Shown here piece by piece: positions 54,479 through 62,054 of a DNA stretch of 64,000 bases (positions are counted from its first letter, which is position 1; the number at the start of each line of letters is the position of its first letter). The DNA is taken from positions 151,235-215,234 of the forward strand of contig NZ_PPEK01000003.1 of NCBI RefSeq assembly GCF_002899715.1, in the 5' to 3' direction. This stretch comes from Enteroscipio rubneri (GTDB taxonomy: Bacteria; Actinomycetota; Coriobacteriia; Coriobacteriales; Eggerthellaceae). Made by a program: the position numbers and the translations under genes. The notes beneath the pieces are model-generated. The model was not told the origin of the DNA. It did not search any database and saw nothing but the letters and a program-made list of their open reading frames with translations.

Positions 54479-55792
54479 ATGTCCGAATTTGAATCCGTCA
54501 TCACGCGGGGGATGACCCCCATCTCCGAGCAGCATCGCGAGCGAGCCGTTCTTGTTGGCGTCGACCGACCGGGCGCCAACTGGCCGATCGATTCGTCGCT
54601 TGCCGAACTCGAACGCCTTGTCGATACAGCCGGGGCCGATGTTGTAGCCACCACGACCCAAAAACTCAACACGCCGAATCCGCGTACCTTCGTGGGCACG
54701 GGAAAAGCCGAGGAAGTTGCTGAGCTTGCTCGAGCTCATAGCGCCGATCTTGTTGTGTTCGATGACGAACTCTCGCCGTCGCAGCAAGCCAACCTTGAGA
54801 AGACGGTGGGCAAGCCTGTGAAGATAATTGACCGCACAGCGCTTATCCTCGACATCTTTGCGCTTCATGCCAACAGCAAGGAAGGCCGCTTACAGGTGCG
54901 CCTCGCACAAAACCAATATTTGCTGCCGCGGTTGCGCGGTATGTGGGCGCACCTTGCTTCGAACCGAATGGGCGGTGGCGTAGGCTCCCGCTTCGGAGAG
55001 GGGGAGAGCCAGCTCGAGGTTGACCGGCGCATGGTGCGCAAGCGCATCACCTCCATCAAGCGCGAGCTCAAGCATCTGGCTGAGGTTCGGGCCGTACAGC
55101 GTGAGAGCCGCTACGAAAGCGGCATGTACAAGGTGGCTCTTGCCGGCTACACCAATGCCGGCAAGTCGAGCTTGATCAATCGACTGACGAATGCCGATGT
55201 CCTCGCCTACGACAAATTGTTCGCCACGCTCGACTCGACGACCCGCAAGTTCGAGCTGCCGGAAGGCCGCGAGATCACAATTACCGACACTGTTGGATTC
55301 ATCCAGAAACTCCCCACGACGCTCGTCGAAGCGTTCAAGTCGACACTCGACGAGATTACGGGGGCTGATCTCGTCTTGCACGTTGTCGACGCCTCTTCCG
55401 ACCAGTACGAAGCCCAGATAGCTGCTGTCGAGGATGTTCTCGGGCAGATCGGGGCCCAGAACATCAAGCGTGTGCTGGTGTTTAACAAGTGCGATGTGCT
55501 TGATAACGAAGGACTCGCGGCACTGCGATCTCGTTACGCACAGGCGCAGTTCGTCTCGGCGGCAACAGGAGAGGGAGTTGACGAGCTCGTTTCCCATATA
55601 GCCCGCGTCGCGTCGTCGCACGACACGCATATGGACGTGGTCATACCTTACGATCGCGGGGATTTGGTATCCGTTGCCCACGAGCGTTGCCGTATTCTCT
55701 CGGAAACGCATGAGGAAGCCGGCACGCACATTGTCATGCTGGCCGCTCCTTCATACGCCGGCCTATTCCGCGCGTTCTCGGAAAGCAACTGA
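54479..55792 (+). CDS. hflX: GTPase HflX
   Basis: Ribosome-splitting/rescue GTPase. ATG 54479 has GAAAGGA eight bases upstream; the longer frame from 54299 lacks family similarity. 437 residues: N-terminal HflX domain (NPRTFVGTGKAEEVAELA, VVFDDELSPSQQANLE, RTALILDIFA, GEGESQLEVDRR), then G1 GYTNAGKSSL, G3 DTVGFI, G4 NKCD. Complete. Next to miaA as in many bacteria (miaA-hfq-hflX). Confidence 0.94.
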   Translation: MSEFESVITRGMTPISEQHRERAVLVGVDRPGANWPIDSSLAELERLVDTAGADVVATTTQKLNTPNPRTFVGTGKAEEVAELARAHSADLVVFDDELSPSQQANLEKTVGKPVKIIDRTALILDIFALHANSKEGRLQVRLAQNQYLLPRLRGMWAHLASNRMGGGVGSRFGEGESQLEVDRRMVRKRITSIKRELKHLAEVRAVQRESRYESGMYKVALAGYTNAGKSSLINRLTNADVLAYDKLFATLDSTTRKFELPEGREITITDTVGFIQKLPTTLVEAFKSTLDEITGADLVLHVVDASSDQYEAQIAAVEDVLGQIGAQNIKRVLVFNKCDVLDNEGLAALRSRYAQAQFVSAATGEGVDELVSHIARVASSHDTHMDVVIPYDRGDLVSVAHERCRILSETHEEAGTHIVMLAAPSYAGLFRAFSESN

Positions 55793-55920
55793 AGCATTCG
55801 ACGTATTCAGAAGGCGAGCTTTTCGACCAACACGCATCCAGTCTCGCTGGACTATGCGGCCAACCTATCAAGTCGACCACATGCACGCACCGACCCGGTT
55901 GATCGAGCGCATTCAGACAT

Positions 55921-55949
55921 CGACTCGCCGATTGCAAACCGGCGAGTCG
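55921..55949. terminator. bidirectional terminator between hflX and lexA
   Basis: CGACTCGCCG and CGGCGAGTCG around a nine-base loop, between convergent genes; followed by GCTTCTTT on the plus strand. Confidence 0.7.
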
Positions 55950-55979
55950 GCTTCTTTCATACAATATCGACCAAGATTA

Positions 55980-56618
55980 TCAAAGCCGACGGAACACCGC
56001 GACAACCTTGCCCGCAATCGAGCAATCAGTCGTGATGATAGGCTCCATCGTGGAGTTCTCCGGCTGCAGACGCACGTGCCCCTGTTCTTTGTAGAACCGC
56101 TTGACCGTTGCACCGTCATCGACCAGAGCGACCACGATATCGCCGTTGTCGGCGACGGGCTGCTCCTTCACGACCACGTAGTCGCCATCGTTGATGCCCG
56201 CTTCGATCATCGACTCGCCGCGTACCGACAGCAAAAACGAAGGGGAGTCGCCCACGATATCGGTCGGAAGCGAAAGCGTGTCGGTTATGTTCTCTTCAGC
56301 AAGGATGGGCGAACCGGCCGCAACGTTACCGACGAGCGGAACGTTCACGATCTTGCTGAACGAAGGTTGGATGACATTCGTGGCAAGCGCCGCGTCCTCA
56401 AGCGGATACGTAAGCGCTATCGAGCGCGATTTGAGCGGATCGCGCTTGATGAGTCCCTTCTGTTCGAGCGCCTTAAGATGCACGTGGACGGTTGAAGGGG
56501 AGGAAAGCCCGAGGCTCTGGCATACTTCGCGCACGGTAGGACCATACCCCTTCTCCCTGATGCACTCCTCGATGCAGTCGAGCACCGCTTGCTGGCGCTT
56601 CGTTACCTTCTCGGCCAT
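55980..56618 (-). CDS. lexA: SOS repressor LexA
   Basis: ATG 56618 after GAAAGGACGACC. 212 residues: winged-helix GPTVREVCQSLGLSSPSTVH, cleavage site Ala-Gly in NVAAGSPILAEE, nucleophile Ser in VRGESMIEAGI, general-base Lys in ATVKRFYKEQG. All self-cleavage residues are present. One LexA box (56651-56664) lies over its own promoter, so it is autoregulated, and a second SOS gene is divergent. Confidence 0.97.
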   Translation of the reverse strand: MAEKVTKRQQAVLDCIEECIREKGYGPTVREVCQSLGLSSPSTVHVHLKALEQKGLIKRDPLKSRSIALTYPLEDAALATNVIQPSFSKIVNVPLVGNVAAGSPILAEENITDTLSLPTDIVGDSPSFLLSVRGESMIEAGINDGDYVVVKEQPVADNGDIVVALVDDGATVKRFYKEQGHVRLQPENSTMEPIITTDCSIAGKVVAVFRRL

Positions 56619-56641
56619 AGGGTCGTCCTTTCGTCGTCCGA

Positions 56642-56664
56642 TACTACTAACGAACAAATGTTTT
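56642..56664 (-). promoter_or_regulatory. lexA promoter and LexA box
   Basis: On the minus strand TAGTAT (56642-56647) is a -10, and CGAACAAATGTTTT (plus-strand 56651-56664), a one-sided imperfect SOS box, covers the spacer. RNA polymerase and LexA would compete. Confidence 0.7.
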
Positions 56665-56672
56665 AAAGTCTC

Positions 56673-56720
56673 TTGACATGAACCTTTGTTCGACCTATTA
56701 TATACGCGAACAAAGGTTCT
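56673..56720 (+). promoter_or_regulatory. strong SOS promoter of the lexA-divergent gene, two LexA boxes
   Basis: Perfect TTGACA (56673-56678), 17-base spacer, TATTAT (56696-56701). LexA box TGAACCTTTGTTCG (56679-56692) fills the spacer and a second box CGAACAAAGGTTCT (56707-56720) overlies the start region. This is the strongest promoter seen in the window and the most heavily LexA-covered. Confidence 0.88.
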
Positions 56721-56742
56721 ACGCAAGAGCAGGAGGGTAAAA

Positions 56743-57078
56743 ATGAAGAAATATGCGACGAAATATCTTGTCGAGGGAACGTCCGCTCTTCGCTTGGAAG
56801 CGATCGAGACCGCCGAGCACGAGGCCGAGATTATCGTATTTCCCGGGCCGTACCAAAGCGATCATCCGTCGAACCCAAGTTCAGACAGTTCCTGCTTCGG
56901 AGATCATAGTAAACTCGGCCGAATCGATAGGAACGTTCTCAGATCGCAGTTCGTCACAGAGCTGCGATCAGGAGACGCAGCGGGAAAACCCTTCGATCGT
57001 ATGAACCTCCTGCAGGCGACCGTTGGCGGATTCACGCTCTGCGCAACGGCGTTTTTTGGGTTGTTCCTTGCTTTATAA
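56743..57078 (+). CDS. SOS-induced small tail-anchored membrane protein
   Basis: ATG 56743 after AGGAGGG. 111 residues: a soluble head with IIVFPGPYQSDHPSNPSSDS, then a C-terminal hydrophobic segment at 89-111 (LLQATVGGFTLCATAFFGLF) ending two residues later, so the protein is tail-anchored with the head in the cytoplasm. I find no LysM or known family. Divergence from lexA and double LexA control match the setting of cell-division inhibitors YneA (B. subtilis) and DivS (Corynebacterium), which are unrelated in sequence and have N-terminal anchors. A division-inhibitor role is therefore inference from context. Confidence 0.82.
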   Translation: MKKYATKYLVEGTSALRLEAIETAEHEAEIIVFPGPYQSDHPSNPSSDSSCFGDHSKLGRIDRNVLRSQFVTELRSGDAAGKPFDRMNLLQATVGGFTLCATAFFGLFLAL

Positions 57079-57353
57079 CACACCCTCATGGAGGACATCA
57101 ACAAAAGCCTTCCGTCGCTCTGCTTGCGATGATCGAATCGCTTTTGATATTTCCCCTCCGAGGTTCTTGAAGTCGACCAGCCCCATCGGCCGGCATCGAC
57201 TACGCGAGGGCGATGCGCGCCCGACCTTCTCATAAAGGATCGGGACATAGCCGCAGGCACCGACATGAACACATTGGGTATGGACATGTCCGAACCATCA
57301 TCGGCCTTGACGCTCTTTCCAATGATTTCATCGATTTCATTGAACCACAATAT
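57073..57353 (-). pseudogene. decayed minus-strand gene fragment
   Basis: Two frames read sensibly in turn. From TTG 57353: WFNEIDEIIGKSVKADDGSD and MSIPNVFMSVP; then, after a shift near 57265, CGYVPILYEKVG and MGLVDFKNLGGEISKAIRSS, QAERRKAFVDVLHEGVL to the stop at 57073. The two parts look like one protein, perhaps a small DNA-binding regulator, broken by a frameshift and cut at its 5' end. It ends against the convergent SOS gene and fills most of the 317-base gap before nrdR. Confidence 0.4.
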
Positions 57354-57395
57354 CTAGTATGTTAGGGTGGAAAAAACGCTGACAGAAGGAGTGCC

Positions 57396-57842
57396 ATGCG
57401 CTGTCCATCCTGCGGTCATTCCGAATCGAAAGTTGTCGATTCTCGACCATCCGAAGACGGTGCGACCATTCGTCGGCGCCGTGAATGCCTCGAATGCGGT
57501 CATCGCTTCACTACCTATGAGCGGCTTGGCGACAGTCCGCTTATAGTCATCAAGTCCGATGGATCGTCTGAAGTCTACGATCGCGAAAAACTTATGAGAG
57601 GCCTGCTTATCGCCTGTGCAAAAAGACCTATTTCTCCAGAACAGGTAGCGACGCTCATCGAGAGCATCGAGTCTGAACTCCGCAATGCATCAAAGAACGA
57701 GATCAAGTCCAAAGAGCTCGGCGATATGGCTCTTGTCCGCCTTGCAAAGCTCGACGATGTCGCGTATGTACGCTTCGCAAGCGTATACAAGGACTTCCAG
57801 AACATCGAGGAATTCGCTGCCGCATTGGAAGGGATGAGCTGA
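57396..57842 (+). CDS. nrdR: transcriptional repressor NrdR
   Basis: Represses ribonucleotide reductase genes. 148 residues: zinc ribbon MRCPSCGHSESKVVDSRP ... CLECGHRFTTYE, then the ATP-cone (VIKSDGSSEVYDREKLMRGL). Complete. The TGA overlaps the dut ATG. The upstream ACAATATCTAGTATGT partly fits an NrdR box, weakly. Confidence 0.96.
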   Translation: MRCPSCGHSESKVVDSRPSEDGATIRRRRECLECGHRFTTYERLGDSPLIVIKSDGSSEVYDREKLMRGLLIACAKRPISPEQVATLIESIESELRNASKNEIKSKELGDMALVRLAKLDDVAYVRFASVYKDFQNIEEFAAALEGMS

Positions 57843-58294
57843 TGGAGGGCATTGCCGTGCCGCTCAAACAGCTCGATCCGGAGCTGCCAATCCCTGCATA
57901 CGCCTATCCCGGCGATGCTGGTGTCGATTTGCGCTCAACGATCGATCTGGTTCTGCATCCGTTCGAACGAGCACTCGTACCCTGCGGCATTGCCGTGTCT
58001 ATTCCGAGAGGGTACGCTGGTTTTGTCCTGCCCCGAAGCGGACTTGCTATAAAGCATGGCGTTTCGCTAGTAAATGCTCCCGGTCTTATCGACAGCGGTT
58101 ACCGAGGCGAGCTGCAGTCTGTTCTCGTCAATCTGGACGCGCACAAGCCTTTTGAGATCAAGCGCGGAGACCGCATCGCTCAACTCGTCATCATGCGCGT
58201 ATCCGAGGCAACGTTTGAACTGCACGAGAAACTTCCTGAAACGAAGAGGGGATCTGGGGGCTTCGGCAGCAGCGGAGTAAGCCTCTCGGTATAA
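57842..58294 (+). CDS. dut: dUTP diphosphatase
   Basis: Hydrolyses dUTP to dUMP. 150 residues with all five trimeric dUTPase motifs: PGDAGVDLRS, PRSGLA, GLIDSGYRGE, GDRIAQLVIM and RGSGGFGSSG. Coupled to nrdR, joining two nucleotide-pool genes. Confidence 0.96.
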   Translation: MEGIAVPLKQLDPELPIPAYAYPGDAGVDLRSTIDLVLHPFERALVPCGIAVSIPRGYAGFVLPRSGLAIKHGVSLVNAPGLIDSGYRGELQSVLVNLDAHKPFEIKRGDRIAQLVIMRVSEATFELHEKLPETKRGSGGFGSSGVSLSV

Positions 58295-58361
58295 ACCGAT
58301 GCCGTACTCTACTGAGAGCTGCTTACAACAGTATGACTGAAATCGAGGCCGGTCTTGTGGT

Positions 58362-58396
58362 GTCTATTGACTTAGAGTAACTCTAAGTCAATAGAC
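58362..58396. promoter_or_regulatory. 35-base perfect palindrome with MerR-type operator
   Basis: Seventeen-base arms around one central base. Core TTAGAGTAACTCTAA (58372-58386); a TTGACT -35-like element occurs at the left arm and, by symmetry, on the other strand. A MerR-family operator layout. It may also act as a hairpin terminator after dut. Confidence 0.7.
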
Positions 58397-58478
58397 CAAG
58401 AGATTCCGTATCCATTCTCGAAGGAACGATGAGATCGTCGAGCATAACCGAACGCTTGATCCCATGCGCATAGGCACA

Positions 58479-58502
58479 TAAGATATCTTAGAGTTACTCT
58501 AA
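58479..58502 (+). promoter_or_regulatory. second MerR-type operator
   Basis: TTAGAGTTACTCTAA (58488-58502) next to the palindrome TAAGATATCTTA (58479-58490), placed directly before the ribosome-binding site of the MerR gene. Confidence 0.65.
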
Positions 58503-58519
58503 CCGAGGAGGCGCCGGCG

Positions 58520-58954
58520 ATGTATTACGAAGAACATCGGTGCAAAGAGCACGAAGAAGATGCGGACGCGGTTGCGCGTTATGGCATTGCCGATGTTGTC
58601 GATTCGACGGGAATCTCAGCATACACCATACGCTATTACGACAAATGCGGGTTTTTTCCGGACTTGGCGCGGGATCACCGTGGCGTTCGGTCTTTCTCGC
58701 AAATCGATATTGCCCAATTGCACTTTGTTGATGCGTTGAGAAAAAGTGGGCTGTCAATCGAGGGCATCCAATACTATGTGCGCTTGCAGAAACGTGGTGC
58801 ATCGACTCGTTCTGAGCGTCTCGAAATCGTGCGCGCACAAGAAACGGTGCTTGAATACCAGCGCGCCGAGCTCAATGAAAGTCTCAAGCGGCTTCATGCC
58901 GCAGGTATGGAATTGTCTGCAAATAAAAGCTCCGATGAACCCTCCGTGGTATAG
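58520..58954 (+). CDS. MerR-family regulator
   Basis: 144 residues; GAGGAGG precedes the ATG. After an acidic 20-residue leader comes the MerR winged helix (YGIADVVDSTGISAYTIRYY, HRGVRSFSQIDIAQL, LRKSGLSIEGIQYYV) and a C-terminal coiled coil (about 100-133). There are no metal-binding cysteines in the C-terminal part, so it resembles the AdhR/NmlR-like branch rather than MerR/CueR. Two operators lie upstream, so autoregulation is likely. Confidence 0.9.
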   Translation: MYYEEHRCKEHEEDADAVARYGIADVVDSTGISAYTIRYYDKCGFFPDLARDHRGVRSFSQIDIAQLHFVDALRKSGLSIEGIQYYVRLQKRGASTRSERLEIVRAQETVLEYQRAELNESLKRLHAAGMELSANKSSDEPSVV

Positions 58955-59099
58955 TTATCGCTCGAACTGGTCGAAAAACCCTTGTTTTCGACGACCTAGG
59001 AGCCGTCGGAGGACAAAACGGGGCCTTAGAACGGCTCTCAGAGCTTTGTATTTAAATCACCAGGTCAGAAGGCTATAAATGAATTGAGGAGCATCAGGT

Positions 59100-59612
59100 A
59101 TGACCGAGGACAAACATAGGCCGCCCGAACCTCCACCCGCACCCTCGCAAGAAGGGACCGATAACGGCAACCAGGATACCAGTGGGTTCCGGCGACCGAC
59201 CGACCTCGATTCCCGTGACTTGCAAAGTCCCCGTATGCCTCAGCCGAACATGAACGATGCCCGGGAGTTCAAAACTGCTCAGAATTTCATTCTCGCTGCA
59301 AGCATCATCGGCCCCATATCCTTGATTCTTGCAAGCCTGCTATTCAGCGCGATAGGCATCGTATGCGGCTACATTGGATTCAGAAAGCTGAAAGCCCTCG
59401 AGGCCAAGCGTTCTGAGATCAGCGCTGCCGCTGGACGAATGAAGCGTTCGGCGATCTTCGCCATGGCCGTCTGTGGCGTGACTGGAGTCCTCAATCTGGC
59501 ACTGGTTTGGATGCTCTTCCCGACGTTCATGGGCATGGTGGAATCAGGTGATTATGGCGGGCTGCTTCCAGGTGGTTCAACGGGCGCAGAAACGAATTCA
59601 ACCTGGGGCTAA
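59100..59612 (+). CDS. two-pass membrane protein with Pro-rich N-terminus (DUF4190-like)
   Basis: 170 residues. The first 55 are Pro/Gln/Asp-rich and likely cytoplasmic; two membrane segments follow at about 63-95 (FILAASIIGPISLILASLLF) and 121-145, separated by a basic loop (KLKALEAKRSEISAAAGRMK). This layout is that of DUF4190-type proteins of unknown role. GAGGAG precedes the start and a strong terminator follows. Confidence 0.65.
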   Translation: MTEDKHRPPEPPPAPSQEGTDNGNQDTSGFRRPTDLDSRDLQSPRMPQPNMNDAREFKTAQNFILAASIIGPISLILASLLFSAIGIVCGYIGFRKLKALEAKRSEISAAAGRMKRSAIFAMAVCGVTGVLNLALVWMLFPTFMGMVESGDYGGLLPGGSTGAETNSTWG

Positions 59613-59679
59613 TATGATTTTGATTGCATAGTGCTTATATGCAAATGCAATCCTGCACCATTTCGAAGCTCCGCACCTC

Positions 59680-59715
59680 AAGTCCCGCAACCATGGACGG
59701 TTGCGGGACTTGTTT
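59680..59715 (+). terminator. intrinsic terminator
   Basis: Thirteen-base perfect stem AAGTCCCGCAACC / GGTTGCGGGACTT, loop ATGGAC, then GTTTT. Confidence 0.9.
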
Positions 59716-59786
59716 TATAAAAAGAACCAGATGAATAGCAGGACGCCGCTTTCGATTTCGCTCCTCTTCGGAGCACTCTCCCCTTT

Positions 59787-59817
59787 TAAGATACTGATTT
59801 ATTGATAATGTATCTTA
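59787..59817. promoter_or_regulatory. AT-rich inverted repeat, possible operator
   Basis: TAAGATAC and GTATCTTA separated by 15 AT-rich bases. The half-site TAAGATA also occurs in the palindrome at 58479-58490 before the MerR gene. Confidence 0.4.
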
Positions 59818-60006
59818 TGTAAAGTTAGATGGATTCTACTCGGGTCCTCTTGCACCCCATGAGTCGATACATGCATGCCAGCCCCCATGCCAAACTCCCT
59901 ATGGTATTCCGCAAAGGTATCGAAGCGTCCGTCAAACGGTAACGAATATCAAGCGGAAGGATCCCTCGCTCCAATGATCCGCTAGGATCGCCGACGAGGT
60001 GATCGC

Positions 60007-60897
60007 ATGAAGGTGTTGAAGTATAAGGAATGGCGCGAGACGTGCATCGCACTGCATATGATGCTGCAGATGATGGGCAAGGTAAAACTGGAGACGATGC
60101 CGCCGCAACCAGAGTGGCGACACGTCGTGCTCTTCGCTGAACCCGACGGATTCACAACAGGACTCGTTCCAGCCGGCAAAGACGGATTCGAGATCCAACT
60201 CGATCTCGCCGATGCCTGCGTAAAAACGACTACGGCGAGCGACGCATCTGCCTTCTCATTCTCCGGTGTCGTATCCGTGGCCGATCTGTACAAGCTCTTC
60301 AAGTCGATGCTTGCCGATGTCGGCCATCCGTGCGAGATCAACCCCATTCCCCAGGAGATGTTCACTGCAACTCCTTTCGACGAGCAGCATGCAAGCATCG
60401 ATTTCGACGTTCCCTGCGCTCGACGCGCCTTTCATCAGTTTCTGTTCGCCCGAAACGCCTTGGAGCGTTTCTCGGCGCCCTACCGAGGAAAACGAACCCA
60501 TCCCGCTTTGTACTGGGGCACGTTTGACATGACCACCACCCTGTTCTCGGGAAAGCCCTGCCCTTATCGCACGGACGGCTCCCTCGTTGAGCGAGCGGCT
60601 TTCGACGAACAGTTCATCGAATTCGGATTCTGGACGGGCGACGAGAGCACGAATGACCCTTCGTTCTTCGTACTCGCCTACCCGTTCCTCACCGACGGCT
60701 CGTCTGATGAAGTGCGCCCTCGCCAAGCATTCTTCGATCCGGAACAAACGGAATACTTCCTTCGACTTGAAGACGTCTTGAAAGCCGACGACCCGCAGGA
60801 AACCGTTGTCCGCTTCTGTCAGGACGCGTTCAGGAACATTGCAAAACGCCAGCAATGGGATGACGCCGCTTGGCTCTTCAAGCCCCTTTTGACCTGA
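60007..60897 (+). CDS. DUF5996-family protein
   Basis: 296 residues, soluble. Typical family blocks: MMGKVKLETMPPQPEWRHVV, FQEIQLDL-like core (FEIQLDLADACVKTT), ALYWGTFDMTTTLFSGKPCP and ERAAFDEQFIEFGFWTGDES. Function unknown; family members occur alone in accessory regions. GACGAGGTG precedes the ATG. Confidence 0.75.
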   Translation: MKVLKYKEWRETCIALHMMLQMMGKVKLETMPPQPEWRHVVLFAEPDGFTTGLVPAGKDGFEIQLDLADACVKTTTASDASAFSFSGVVSVADLYKLFKSMLADVGHPCEINPIPQEMFTATPFDEQHASIDFDVPCARRAFHQFLFARNALERFSAPYRGKRTHPALYWGTFDMTTTLFSGKPCPYRTDGSLVERAAFDEQFIEFGFWTGDESTNDPSFFVLAYPFLTDGSSDEVRPRQAFFDPEQTEYFLRLEDVLKADDPQETVVRFCQDAFRNIAKRQQWDDAAWLFKPLLT

Positions 60898-60943
60898 CAA
60901 GCATGCAGAAGCGTATCGGTCTGCCCATGATTCAAGATCCAGC

Positions 60944-60958
60944 TTAGAGTTACTCTAT
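60944..60958 (+). promoter_or_regulatory. third MerR-type operator, upstream of the lipoprotein
   Basis: TTAGAGTTACTCTAT, 14 of 15 bases identical to the site at 58488-58502, 134 bases before the lipoprotein ATG. Confidence 0.6.
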
Positions 60959-61053
60959 GGACTCTATCCCCTCCTGTCGCTTTCGGGCCGTGAAGACAAC
61001 CCGTCTCCAGGCTCGCTAGCCGATTATCCATCGACGAAAAGGAGTACATACCG

Positions 61054-61071
61054 TATTCTGATTTGATCAGA
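61054..61071 (+). promoter_or_regulatory. -10 and small palindrome before the lipoprotein
   Basis: TATTCT (61054-61059) overlaps TCTGAT-TTG-ATCAGA (61057-61071). Confidence 0.3.
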
Positions 61072-61092
61072 CAAGGAGAAAGGGAGATTCCA

Positions 61093-61659
61093 ATGGCTTG
61101 TATCAAGAAAGTCGCCACGACGTTTTTTGCGTCGATCCTGCTTGCCATGGGCGCAATGGCGCTCGTCGGCTGCGGGCAGAACGACGAGGAGATCATTCGC
61201 GAAGGGGTATCGGCTGAACTCGACAAACTGAAGAACCTCGACGAAGAAACGCTCAATCTTCTTGCCTCGGAGGCGGGAGCGGACGACCTCTCAAGTTACG
61301 GCATCGATGCGAAGGAATTCGTGTCGAGCTATTTGGCGGGTTTCGACTACCGCATCGAGAGCGTGAACGTCGACGGCGATAATGCGACAGCAACCGTAGT
61401 GCTCACGTGCAAGAGCTTCAGCCAGTACACGAACAGCCTGGAGGAAGCCGTTACGACGCTCGCCGAAGATGAAAGCATCCAGTCGATGAGCACTGATGAG
61501 CAGAACATGAAGTTCGGCGAAACGATCATGAGTTCGCTGAACGAGTTATCGGCCGTCGAGACCAGTCCGATCGAACTAGCCTTCGCGCGAGAAGGCAATT
61601 CCTGGAGCACTACCCAAGAAGCCGAGCAGGCGATTACGAACGCACTGTTCAATAACTAG
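61093..61659 (+). CDS. lipoprotein (DUF5105-like)
   Basis: 188 residues; ATG 61093 after AAAGGGAG. Signal peptide with Lys pair and hydrophobic core, lipobox ALVGC with Cys27. The mature part is acidic and alpha/beta (LDKLKNLDEETLNLLASEAG, GYGIDAKEFVSSYL-like), similar in style to DUF4878/DUF5105 lipoproteins that sit on the outer face of the membrane. Function unknown. A MerR-type operator lies upstream. Confidence 0.78.
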   Translation: MACIKKVATTFFASILLAMGAMALVGCGQNDEEIIREGVSAELDKLKNLDEETLNLLASEAGADDLSSYGIDAKEFVSSYLAGFDYRIESVNVDGDNATATVVLTCKSFSQYTNSLEEAVTTLAEDESIQSMSTDEQNMKFGETIMSSLNELSAVETSPIELAFAREGNSWSTTQEAEQAITNALFNN

Positions 61660-61780
61660 CGCTCTGCGTTACAGTTCGAATACCGATCGGCAACCATTAT
61701 GTCTGCTGATAGAAGTGGATCAAAATCGGTGATAGAGTTATCTGCGGACGGTAACGCGTCAGAATTTGCAAGGAGGAATC

Positions 61781-61855
61781 ATGGGGTACCTGGTTTCCCT
61801 GTTGTGCTTCGCGGGCGCCCTGCTGTGCGCATCGCTCGTACGGCGCCTTGCATAG
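61781..61855 (+). CDS. 24-codon hydrophobic peptide
   Basis: A near-ideal GCAAGGAGGAATC site sits seven bases before ATG 61781. The peptide (MGYLVSLLCFAGALLCASLV plus RRLA) is one membrane span with a basic C-terminus, the form of a small single-pass or toxin-like peptide. A 16-base-pair hairpin follows at once (61869-61905), making a self-contained transcription unit. Too short for homology judgement; translation is predicted from the binding site and layout. Confidence 0.6.
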   Translation: MGYLVSLLCFAGALLCASLVRRLA

Positions 61856-61868
61856 GACGAACAGGAAG

Positions 61869-61905
61869 TATGGAACGAGCCGGCGATAAGCCGGCTCGTT
61901 CCATA
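61869..61905 (+). terminator. long hairpin after the 24-codon gene
   Basis: Sixteen-base perfect arms (TATGGAACGAGCCGGC and its complement) around GATAA. No T run, but very stable. Confidence 0.65.
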
Positions 61906-62054
61906 TGCGCTACTCACTCCCCTGCCTGCAGAGGTGCGCATCCAGCGAACAACACCTTAATAGCGATTCCCTTTCGAGTTCTCCAGCCAAGCCCTGCAGC
62001 CATCCGAACACGCTAGCATGCAGACTTCGGAACATCCGAAGGATAGGAGCTTTT

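Larger units (their letters stand above)
59613..60006. other. 394-base intergenic region
   Basis: Contains the terminator at 59680-59715 and an AT-rich inverted repeat TAAGATAC/GTATCTTA at 59787-59817. No coding frame was recognised. The next gene starts at 60007. Confidence 0.6.

Noticed and set aside
57345..57362. NrdR box before nrdR.
   Set aside because: Only 11 of 16 positions fit and a second box in tandem, usual for NrdR sites, is missing.
58362..58396. Palindrome as an insertion-sequence end.
   Set aside because: No transposase or target duplication; the core recurs as a short operator before other genes.
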